A DNA stretch of 64,000 nucleotides, from positions 29,817,029 to 29,881,028 of the forward strand of contig OX467083.1 in NCBI GenBank assembly GCA_950106755.1, given 5' to 3'. The notes beneath the pieces were generated by a model, which was not told the origin of the DNA, ran no database searches, and worked only from the letters and a program-made list of their open reading frames with translations. Every line of letters starts with the position of its first letter. Positions within the stretch are counted from its first letter, which is position 1. The translations under genes and the position numbers were made by a program. Source of the stretch: Climacium dendroides (Eukaryota > Streptophyta > Bryopsida > Hypnales > Climaciaceae). Below are positions 51,054 through 62,000 of the stretch, in pieces.

Positions 51054-53798
51054 TTAGCGTGTCCGGATGCTCGTGTCCGGAAAGATGATATCAGGGTTGC
51101 GAATATGCGGGTTCAACCGGGCCAAGTCTCGCCACTTCGCACCTGATCCATGAACTCGTGTTGAAATACTCCACAAAGAATCCCCTGGTTGGACTTTTAC
51201 CTGTGGAGCCTTGCTTTTCAAGGCTGGGTGCGCTTTGGTAGCTTTTTGCATCCCCTGAGCAACAAGCCACCGGGAGCCTGCCTGAAGTTGTTTTCTGCTA
51301 CCCCATGCTCCTGTTTTCTTTGGTGGGGAGCTGGGACTCGTCTTCAACCCCGCCACTGTGACGCCAACGATCTTAAACCGGGGGTTCTTATTCTCGTCAC
51401 CCTCTTCATCGTTTTTTCTAACAGGCAATGAGGTAATGATTCTTCGCCCTAGCTTTTGCTTCGAAGGCACCGTCAGTCTCTCGGCTTGTACCAGGGCCAT
51501 CATGGGCGCTCCCACAGATTCGTTGCAACGGAGAGGATCCCTGAGTTGCACTAACATGGCCAGAGTTACGGTTTGTCCCATATAGCCCGTGCTCGCATTT
51601 CTGTCTTTCTCCTTTGGAACAAGAACTCTGTCTCTCTCATTATGTGCAGTGTTGTGCGCAGCTATGATGGCAAGAGTTTGGTCCTCTCTCTCGTTTTCGT
51701 CACAAACGCCCATATCGAGGCGCATCCATTCATCCAAGGAAACCGCCATGGACATGAAATTCTCCTCGCTATCGTCATCCAGCAAAGGTGGTCTCCCGGG
51801 TAGCTTGCACAGGTGTGATTCGCTCGCCAGAGGCTCAACAACACAGGGTGATTCTTGGTCAGCCATCTCTGCTTGTATCTTCAGACCTTCCAGCGCCAGA
51901 GCTTCGATTTTCCGCATGGCCATCGGTGCCAGATCCTCAAGCCCCATATACAACTCATCGTTAGCCACTCCGTTTCTTGTACTCCCCCTTCCACAGAAGC
52001 TATTCTCTCGCAAGGTGAGTGCGTCCCTCTCATCGTACCCTAATGCCGCAAACCTGTTTGCCAAACGTTCCCTTGATCAGCCCGGATATATAAATGTCTC
52101 ACAATACATTCAATAATTATCTGCAATCTAACGACGTAATCAATCTCATACTAGCAAGGTTTGTCTCTCGTAGTCCGTATGATTTCTCGTGGTTTCCTTA
52201 AGAGAAAATAAGAGAGATTTTGAACCCTGAGTAGTTCCCTCACTAGAACAAATCGTATTCATTTGTACTCTAGTGCCAAGTTGTACATAATCACAAAATG
52301 TGCCATGTAACAATAGTAGCATTGTTCAAGTCGAAAGGAACCACTATTGACACTATTGATCTGTAAGTGACGCTGTTTAGAAGAAGAGTGGTTAAGAGAT
52401 GTTTCTTAAGAGTGGCTTCTAAACGTTCGTGAATGTTTAGAGGAATGGATCCATTTTCACGCATATTTTTTCCTCTTAATATACAATATGATCAACCTTA
52501 CATGAACAGGTAGCTGAGGGGGATCACGTAGAGAAGCTCAACTCCTAATACTCCACAACAAGCGTAGGGAAACTTACCCATTCATACGACATTGTGCAAA
52601 GCCTGCATGATCTCTGTGCTCAACCGAAAGCTGATCCACTCCCTTTCCTGTGATATCCTCCAACGGCATAGCCATCATAGCCTGCGCACCCATCCCTTCC
52701 ATTCCTGCCGTGGCCATCCTGCGCAGTACTGCCATGGACGTTGCCCCCATTTCAGACGGCACCACCACTGGATTGGACACTTGCATCACAAGCTGCTCCG
52801 CCATAGAAGCTGTTCCGCCATGGAAGTGCGAGGGGCTCATGGAACGCAGGGAGCCGCCATTGCGCATGTGGAGTACGGGACCTAGTCCGTTTGCCAATGC
52901 AGGTGGAGGATCGACAATGACTGATGGCAAGGGATCAAAGGCTCGGTCGTTGAGGCTCCATTCCTGCATCAATGCTTTCGTCTCCTCGTCTTCCAGATGC
53001 TTCGCTCGGGCTTTGCTTTGCAAGGTTTGCGTGGCTTTCTGGAGCTCCGCTTCGGCAGCTTCCATGATAGCTTCCAGCTCCGCATCGTCTTCGGTTAGCC
53101 ACTCTGGAGGGATATACATGGAAGCCCCATTAATCTTACCACCTGGATTCCCAACTTTTTCACTATTACATGGTTTTGAATATGTGACAAGTCTGCTAGT
53201 ATCGCAAGCGTGCAAGGTATTCTAGAATGTCATTTTCGAGAAGGTCAAGTTACAGAAGTACTGAGTGTAAGGTTTGTGGACCCACATCCAGAATCGCCAC
53301 CTGAAATGCTATGACATATTTTGACTGTGTGACAACTGCGCTAATATGGCAAGCGAGCAAGGTTTTCTAGAATGTCATTAGACAAGCTTGTATTAAAAAC
53401 GTTCTGAGTGTAAGGTTTGTGCATCCCCACCCAGAATCCCCACCTGGAATTTAGAGTTTGTATTTCACATGAACTGGCATTCTAGGTGCACATGCATCAG
53501 AGACTTCAAAAAATTAATACTCTGATTAATCCCCAGGTTTAGAGGACGACGTACCTGAAATGTCAAGAATGCTGTTCGAATCCGAGCACGGCGAGTCCCA
53601 GCTGTAAAACTCCTTTTTGTAAGGTGAGATCTCCTCCACGTCCTCCTGCTCCATTCTGAATTTCGCATACTCGGGCGAGTGAAAATCAAGTTCCACGCCA
53701 CCTTCCATCCATGCCTCTAGCTCCGCCTGTTGCGAGAGAAGAGCAAGAGGAGAATAGAGTTCCCCACATTCAGACCTGGCCACTGCAACAGGGTCCAT
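51054..53798 (-). CDS. PMI1/PMIR-like protein lacking the N-terminal C2 domain
   Basis: PLASTID MOVEMENT IMPAIRED 1 family, needed for blue-light chloroplast and nuclear positioning through actin. Exons (-): 53798-53555, 53142-52578, 52071-51054; the sum is 1827 nt, 608 aa from the Met in EMDPVAVARS. Family blocks: AELEAIMEAAEAEL, ETKALMQEWSLNDRAFDPLP, GLGPVLHMRNGGSLRSMSPS, VMQVSNPVVVPSEMG, AMMAMPLEDITGK, EDLAPMAMRKIEALALEGLK, SMAVSLDEWMRLDMG, VTLAMLVQLRDPLRCNESVG. The end KVQPGDSLWSISTRVHGSGA..LARLNPHIRNPD is LysM-like, as in other members. The NT-C2 domain normally at the N-terminus (Arabidopsis PMI1 is about 840 aa) is absent upstream. An earlier in-frame ATG (53954) is cut off by TAA at 53903-53901. 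The acceptor of exon 2 is duplicated in the intron. Confidence 0.82.
52306..52440 (-). repeat. Compact copy of the 27.7-28.4 kb dispersed repeat
   Basis: On the minus strand AAGAAACATCTCTTAACCAC, CAGATCAATAGTGTCAATAG and TGGTTCC..GACTTGAACAATG run without interruption. The 28-kb copy has two extra elements between these blocks. This copy sits just 5' (in plus coordinates left) of exon 2 within the intron 52072-52577 of the PMI1-like gene. Confidence 0.75.
53142..53450 (-). repeat. Tandem repeats copying the exon 2 acceptor junction
   Basis: The true acceptor on the minus strand reads AATCCAG then GTGGTAAGATT. The intron upstream of it holds two similar junctions, TTTCAG then GTGGCGATTCTGG (AG at 53302-53301) and TTCCAG then GTGGGGATTCTGG (AG at 53445-53444). 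Shared blocks ACAAACCTTACACTCAG and AATGACATTCTAGAA show a unit of about 150 bp. Confidence 0.8.
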
Positions 53799-53954
53799 CT
53801 CGTCAACAAGAGCATCATACAAGCTCCAAAACTCGGTGTCGCCCACAGCATCATACAAGCTGAATACTTGTTGCTTGCTGTCCACAGCATCATTCAATTT
53901 TTAAAACTTGTCGCTGTCCACAGTGTCATAGAGGATCTTCGTCGACGACGACAT
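53799..53954 (-). other. In-frame 5' extension of the PMI1-like ORF with a stop codon
   Basis: From ATG at 53954 the frame reads MSSSTKILYDTVDSDKF then TAA (53903-53901), then continues open as KLNDAVDSKQQVFSLYDAVG and LYDALVDEMDP into the accepted ORF. It contains four degenerate copies of a 12-13 residue LYDAV-type repeat, so the stop sits between repeat 1 and repeat 2. Confidence 0.6.
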
Positions 53955-56082
53955 TCGCGTCCATCACCCTTCATCAGCCTTCATCTTCAGCTGAGCTTGT
54001 GCCCCGGACACTGTTGCGCTCCGCACATAGCTTATCAGCTTGTTCACTTCTTTTGAGCGCAGCGTTCAGTTTGCTAATTTCTCGTTTGGTTCTTTACAGC
54101 GGTCCGGATTTTTTGTTGTCCTCTCAACTTTGTTGCTTTCCACAGCAATCACGGGGCATTTGAATCGCCGGTTTCCTCGTCGAAATTCTCTCGGTAGATG
54201 ACGTGGGCAGTCATGCCAAGCCTATGCCTTAGGCCCAATCATCTGACTCGCTGCAGTGCCGTAGAATCGTCTGATTTAGGACTCTCGTGACTGTCCGTCG
54301 TGAGATCATTGTATCCGACTCTCCTTTTACGGAGTATGTGTTGTGGGGGGAGGGAATTTTACCATTTTATGAAATTCAATTGCAGGAAAAGTGAAACACC
54401 AAATTCTTATACTGAATGTAATTCTGATAACCGAAATTATAGGTTACTTTTGCAGAGATACTGTCAGCTCGTCATCAGCTATTAATACTCCCCGTGACCC
54501 CTATGGCTGACGAAGTGTCTCCTTTATACTGCAGGACCCTTGACTGTTGTGAATTTCATAAAATGGTAAGAGTTTCTCATATTTCTCGACCTCATAGTGC
54601 CGTACATCAGCAAGCAATCTAGAAGACCAATCACAGAACTTACAATATTATCATCGATTCAGAAAATCTGCAAACATCATAACAATTCTGAACAGAGGAC
54701 TATTCATACTCTGAAGGAATCTTGACAGCCCCCAAAGGCACTATGTTTTGGTTGTAAAGATACTTTTTGACTGCTTTACACTCCATTCTGTCAGGGCCAT
54801 TTAATTCTTCCAAAATCTTCTCCACTCTTCTCTTCATCATTGTAATATCTGCAAGTACAACTGCACAAGACATATCTTTTTCTCAAGATATGATATCACA
54901 GCTTAAGATTGTCATGATGCTACATGAATTTTTATGGACCCCATGCAAAATATATTACAAAGAAAAATCATGAGTCCTATTCTCTGTAGATATGTAGTAA
55001 CACAAACAATTATGAAGAAAACATACATCTAAACCCATAAAGAAAATCCAGGTCCCTCATGTTCAAAGAATGATTCCAAAATCATAAATTTCCAAATCAT
55101 AACACACTTCAGATGCTGTCATCACACCACGCATTGGTGTTGGAAAAGAAAGAGGGTCCAAAGTCATAACCCTGGCTGTCTTCTCCTGCACTCGTATATA
55201 GCCATAGATCTCCAAGGAGGGTTCATGTCCAATACCTGTCTAAAACTTCCCACAGCCCTAGACCTATAATTCAGTACAAAATAAAACCCTGAAGAGCCAA
55301 AGGGCGACTAAACAAAATCTCCATACACGATGATACAGCAAACACTGGAACCCTACATAGAGCTCCTGAAGAATCTTGAGGCATAAAATATCAATAACAG
55401 CAGCTCAAAGTCGCTACTGAGATACACTAGAATAGTTCTTCACTGTATCAGGGATCTGGATCGGGGTTTTAAACAAAAGAATGGTCCGCCCACCACACAT
55501 CCCGAACTACACGTCATCGGTATACACAATGCATAGCGCCTCGATAAAACAAATTAAAAAGCCTGTTCAACAGCAGAGTAAACTATATCAAATAATCTCT
55601 CTGTCTAAGCTCAAGTTTCAAAATTGCAAGTCTTAAACAGGCTTGAACACTGCGTTTCGAAAGTTTGGGACCAAATCCTGCTGCTCCTCACCCGTTTGAA
55701 TTCGTCCATGATATTGAAGCAGATGGGCAGAGGGAGGTAGTCGAACCAAGCTGCCAGAGAATATTTGGAGGCGAACAGATTCAACCTCGGTCGTACGTTG
55801 CCACGGTCGTACGCGGTGACCAGTCACCCTTGTGGGTCGTCAAGAGACAGAACTCCAAACTGTGAACCAACAAAATTGGGTAGCACTGGCGGCATTGGTA
55901 GAAGCGCTAGCAATTGAACAGAAGGACCTCGATTGAATTGAAAGCGACTTCCATGCCTGAAACTCCACACGGCGGGACTCGACTGTCCCTGAAGTTTAGT
56001 CTGGCATTTTTTGGTCTCTGTAGAGATACACTTGAAGCAATGATGGGAGAGGCTGTGAATGAGTACACAATGTGAACCCGCG
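53955..56082. other. Gene-less spacer and phytochrome 3' region
   Basis: The left part is the promoter side of the PMI1-like gene; the right part (about 55.6-56.1 kb) is probably the phytochrome 3' UTR. No trace of an NT-C2 domain or other gene was recognised on either strand. Confidence 0.5.
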
Positions 56083-59000
56083 TTACCGCAACGCACCCGA
56101 GTCGTCTCTTGCAGTTAACGGAAGCTCCAAATTGACCGAAAAATAGTTTTTGCCGGGCTCCCTGATGTATTTAACTTCGCCGTTCATCAGTTTCACGAGC
56201 TTCCGGCACATATTCAGGCCCAGGCCTTCTTGAGTCATGCCTCTCCCCCGGTCAAACATCTCATGCACGAGCTCCTCGGGGAGCCCTGACCCGGGATGCG
56301 TTACTCTGAAACATACAATCCACAGCCAGGGTGTTCAGCGTTAACACAAAGAAAGCGCATTACAAAAACGAAGTAAAAGAAAATCATTAAAGACCTGACC
56401 CTGGCTGACCTATTGACTGACCCCTGAAACCAACAGCAACTCATCTCTTCCGACACTTGATTTTGCCTTCAATTAGCAAGTTTGGTGGAAGCATGAATTG
56501 GCTAAATGTTTATGGCCACTCACCCTAGTATGCTCAAATGCTATTTGAGCATTAAGTTCTGTGTTGTCTCTACAGCCTCCCAGTGTTTGAAAGATTGCAT
56601 AAGAAATCATCGTACATTGAGGAAACAATTTGATCTCGAGAGAATTTGGCTCTTGTACACAAAGTGATCTCTCCAGTGAGCTGTACGAAAACTGCACCTA
56701 AATGCGACCGCTTTCTTAAGCCACAGTCTATTCATATGAGCCTAGGGTCGATTTGGAGTTACGCTCATTCCAACACTTAAAAAATTTCATAGATTATTCA
56801 TACGGTGTCTGCAAATTACATGCGAAGGGAATCTGGAAGCCCCCTCAGTAAATCCCGAGAAGAGCCAACAAAATCTAAAACAGTTCATTAATAGGAACCA
56901 TGCTCAAATGCTTATTTGAACAATTGTAGGCACAGTTAACTTATTGAGTGATCTGGCAATGAAAGCACACTCCTTCATATTCCAGTCCAAAGGAGTGCTT
57001 CAAATCATTCCTGAAGACCCCCACTAACACCACTCATAATAACAAGTGAGAACATACCCTAAGGATTCAATTGAAGATTCTATTATTGCTTAGAGTGAGG
57101 CCTTAGAACTGATTGTTTTGCAAAGAAAAGAATGGGAGATGCCCAACCAACCATACCTGAATTCTAAGTGCACAACGTGAAAGCCACCACCAAGCCGCTT
57201 CTTCGTTGGGACCACCTTGATGCCGACCCAACCCTCCGAGGAGGGCGTGAAACGCACTGCATTGAGCAAAAAGTCTGCCAGCACTTGCTGCAACCGCACT
57301 TGGTCCCCAAACAAGCACATGTCATTGATCTCCCGCGGCGTTTCCCGAATCAATTGCAAGCCCTTTTCTCTTGATGTCACCATTCCTTGGCTCACCACTG
57401 CGTCCATCATGGAGCCCATTTCAAATTCTGAGATTTCCAACTCTAAGTACCTGCACATTCAACACAGTTGCCACACGTCATCAACACTGAATGTCAAGCA
57501 CAAGGAATTGCAGCACTAGGGGTTGTCAAACCTCCTTGGACACATAGTTTTCTATGGGAGATCAAATAATCATTTTCTTAGATGCAACCGACCATTACTT
57601 ATGGCATGTGAATTGTGAATGAAATAAAAAAATCTGCACCTAATTGCAACTCGTTTCTAAAACTGGCCCCTAAAGATCTACAGAATTACTCAAGTGTACA
57701 GCTTATGTCTTGGTAAAGACATGATCAAGATTTGATGACCCCTTAAACTTCGTAGCAACTCAACCTAAAGAAGTAAACAAAGCCTGCTAGAGCGAAGAAG
57801 AAAGACACAGTGTTTAAGCTTACCCATCTTCAATACTCTCAAGGTCCATATCATCCAAGATTTTCCGCAACTGCCGTTCACAAACTGCACTGGTGCCAAT
57901 GAACTGCTTCTGATCATCCGATAAATCTGTATCCTCCATCAACTTTCGAGTGAACATGATTCCATACAGAGGATTCTTAATTTCTTGACGAATGTATGCA
58001 AGTTCCTTCAGTTTGGCAAAAGCTACCTTCTCAGTTGCTCGTTGTACAGTTAGTGCCTGCTCCATAAAAAGCCACTTCACGAACTCAAGACCAGCCCAAC
58101 AACAGGACCCAGTATACAGGGAATGAGCCAATGTCGCAAGGATTGAAATAGAAGGTGCACGAATATGACCTGTAACAATTCTGGGCTTGCAATATGCAGA
58201 AAACAGAAAACGCCTGTTATGTATCCTTCAGTATCTGTTCTCTTATTCGCCGTCAGGAGAACTTCAACAAACTTCCCGTGGCGGTCAAAAAAGGAAAATG
58301 GATATTTATCTGTGTCATGGCCGTCCATAGCATTGTTAAGCACTATCATGAATTTCGTCACTGCGTCTTGCCCCTTGAGACGGCAAAACATTTGTTGAGT
58401 TCCGAAGACTTCACCGACCAGCAATTTTCCCAGAACCTGCATTTCATAACATGGCAACCCAAACTCAGAAAGGGCTAACCAGCTTCAAAAAGGCAACAAT
58501 TTTACACTCCAGAAGAACTCACGCTAATGCAAAACATCTAACAAAGCCAGGCACCCGTGTATAGATCAAAGAGGTCTACCAAGCCTTCCTGCTGCCATAA
58601 CATTCGTAAGTAGTACTGCATGGCACCTTTTCAGTACAATACCACGAATAATCTGAAGTCATGCCAAATCAGCGCAAATCAAACAAAATCAAAGCTATAA
58701 AATACTATCACAATAGCTCATTGACTTGCGGAGCACTCACTTGTTCAAATTGAGCTCAACTTTGCAAAACAAGATGTCAGAAATTCAGACTGTTGTGGAT
58801 GGACAGCGAAAAGAGGCATTGGAAAAAAATCAAAGACCATCGGTGCTAGACCACTGGAGTCGAGGAATCCAAAGATGATAACCTAGAAAGAGAGACTAAA
58901 ATGAGAGGGTTACGCTACCTCATCCCTCTTCCAGCCTGAGAGCTTCTCCATTGCAGGACTCCATTCGGTGCAGCACCCCGACTCATCACTCCCAAAAATG

Positions 59001-62000
59001 GGCGGAATCAGTGCATTCGGACTCTGCAAAATGCTTTTGTAGTCGCCGTGAATGCGAGTAAACTTGTCGTGCACCATCTTCTGCCCGGTCACGTCCTGAC
59101 CCACGAAGCACACGCCGACCACTTTCTCTTGAACATCCCGACTGGAGCAGGCATTCACTATCAGTATCACTGCACCTTTTGTCTTCTGCGGCCCAAAAGT
59201 CTTCAAATGCATCTCCACATTTTGCTCTTCGTCACCTACAGGTAAACACAATTGATCCTCAATTACTCACATTACCAAATACAGTCCCTGACCTTTTGCT
59301 GCAATCAGCGTAAAGATCAACGAGCAGGTGCGCTACAAGAGGCTCTGTCCCAGTAGCACTGACTCGCTCTTTGAGGGAGGACCTACTCAAATTTCCACAC
59401 GTTCACTGTAATGTGGCTTTTGTCAACGCAAAGCCTACTCTTCTTTGGTCTAGAGCCAATAAAAAACTTAAAGAGAACCAAAAAAAGCTCGTCTGCCTGC
59501 CTGGTGAGAGGGTCACTCGTTGTGTAAGCAGAATATACTTCATTTTGTGATTTGACCCGGAACATGCTCCCGTTTCAAAAATCGATGATTCCATTTTGCT
59601 GGAATTCTCCGAAAACCACCTAAGGCCACTTTAGGTTGCACTGGTCATAGCAATAACAAGTACTACACCTTCATTGGTGTAAGAATTAATTAAAACTCAT
59701 TTGTTAAGTTAAGAATGAGCATGAAGAAGTGGCGCTTAAGTGGCACACTAAAAAAATTTGAAACAAAAAGGCTTTGAGCTCACTCTTTTGAGGTAAAGTT
59801 GAACACTTATTAAGGTAAGTAAACCTAATTGTGACCCCACCTGATTGTGTCACAATATACACCCCTCTTTATTCTAAACCCTAAATCCAAGATAATCATT
59901 CCTGCCTTATGAGATTTGTGCCACACGACTAAGAGAAGAATGGAAGACCTAGACTTACGATCTGAAATGAAGATACGTGGTTCAAGTTTCGTTCAAAACC
60001 GTGCAATGCACTAGATCATGCAGATTGACGTTCTAACAATTTTCGCTGAAACCCGTGCAATCATCTAGATCAAGGAAATGTCCGTTCAAACTATCCTTAA
60101 ACCCGTGCAATCCACTAGATCATGAAGACTTGTTTTGGTTCAAGTTTTGCTTTAACCTATGCAAGCTACTAGATCATGCAAATTCATGTTGAATCAAATT
60201 TGGGTGCAACCAGGGCAATCATGCAACCATCTAGATCAATCAGTTCAACATTTGCATAGACCCGTGCAATCCAATAGAGCAAGCAAAAGCAGAGAGAAAT
60301 GAAGGCAGAGCAGCCACGCTACCTTGCAAAGCCAAATAGAGCAACCTTTCCACCACCTGCACCGACTCCTCCAACACCAAATCCTGAATGAGCGACCTTC
60401 CCATGGCCTCCCCCACAGGCAACCCGGTGAGTTCCGCCACTTTGGCATTCCATCCATTGACGAATCCATTGGAATCCACCGCCAAGATGGGCGCCGTGGC
60501 GGTCTCGATCAAGCGCACCATCTCGTTGGCCACCGTGCTCAGCTCCTCCATCCCCTGAAGCTTCAGGTCGTGCAACCGCGAGTGGATCATGGTCTTGGTC
60601 TCGCTGTCGTCGATGTCTCGGAAGGAGCCGCGCAGGATGAGCTGCAGCGAGTGAATGGCGTCCATCTCGATATCCTCCCAAGGGACGCTCCGACGCTTCA
60701 CCACGTCCAAGAAGGCGTTGAAGGAGGAGCGAGGGGTCATCTTGCGGCCGTCGTCCCGATCGTCCGCGTCGTGCTTCGCGCCGCCCCACTTGATCTCCTT
60801 CGCCGTGTGTGACCTGAACAACGAGCATGGGCAAGCACACTTTTACATTCAGTGGATTTCGAAGTACAACAGACTGGAAGTAGTAGCTCAGTTTTGTGAC
60901 TGATCATCATTCGCGTCAACTATTCAACATGTCCAAATCAACAATCTTGAGAGAACACAGACAGGACTAAGACAGAATATCATAAAAAAATATTACCAGA
61001 ATACCAAGGTCTCTCTCCAATTCTTCTCTCCAATTCAAAGGACGTAATCTGAGGACTCATCTCTCCACTCATTCAAACTCATTTGATTTCGAAGTACAAC
61101 TAATTGGAAGGAGTAGCTCTATTTTCTACGTCACGTGAATGATGGTTGTCGCTTGAAGTGTTCACCGTGACAAAATCAATAACCTTGAGAGAACACAGAT
61201 GAATAAAATAGAAAATCAAGGCTTCTCTACAAGTCATGGACGTAATCTAACGACTGTTCTCTAAATTCATCTATATCGCCGTGAACGACCTGACACGAGC
61301 GTATGCGAGAACACAAGTGTTCAAAACACTACTGATTGGAAGTTGTAGATCTATTTTCTACGCCATGAGACTGCTCGTCATTAGCTTCAAGTGTTCACCA
61401 TGAAAAATCAATAACCCTGAAAGAACACAGAGATGGCTAAGATAGAATATCGAGGCTTCTCCCCAATTCGACGACGTATTCTGAGAACTATCCTCTCCAC
61501 TCGTCCTTACGGACGTGGGAGACCTGAATAGAATACAAAACATTCGTGCGATTAAAAAACACTACTAATTGGAAGAAGTAGCATCATTTTCTAAATCAAG
61601 TTTCTGATCACTAATTACGTATTCATTCACTGTAAGTGTCCACCATGAAAAATCAATAACCATTTTGCAAACACAGAGATGACTAATCTAGAAAAAAAAA
61701 GGCTTACCTCCAATTCACAGGCACAATCTGAGGACTACTCTCTCCACTCATCTTTACAATCTCTGAACTAGTTTCTAATGCGCTCCTGAAACAACTAATC
61801 AAATGAAAAAGCCAGTAACCCCTGAGATTACTAAGACAGAAATGAAGTCTTCAATCTCAGTCACAAATCGAAACTCCGGATATACTACCGTAATGACGAT
61901 TCTCTCCAACCAACTACCTTTCTAATCTCCAAACTCGTTTCTTGTACCCGCCTACCTCTCTCCTTCGTGCAACCCAAGAATCACTCACACCTACTTCAAA

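Noticed and set aside
55633..56096. Small frames downstream of the phytochrome stop codon as an extra phytochrome exon
   Set aside because: Exon 7 already ends with the normal C-terminus (NLELPL...) and a TAA; the frames beyond show no family similarity.
60319..60840. Long alternative frames on both strands over phytochrome exon 2, one with an Arg/Gly-rich product
   Set aside because: They overlap a firmly assigned exon whose frame, splice phases and PHY-domain motifs are conserved; GC-rich codon usage explains them.
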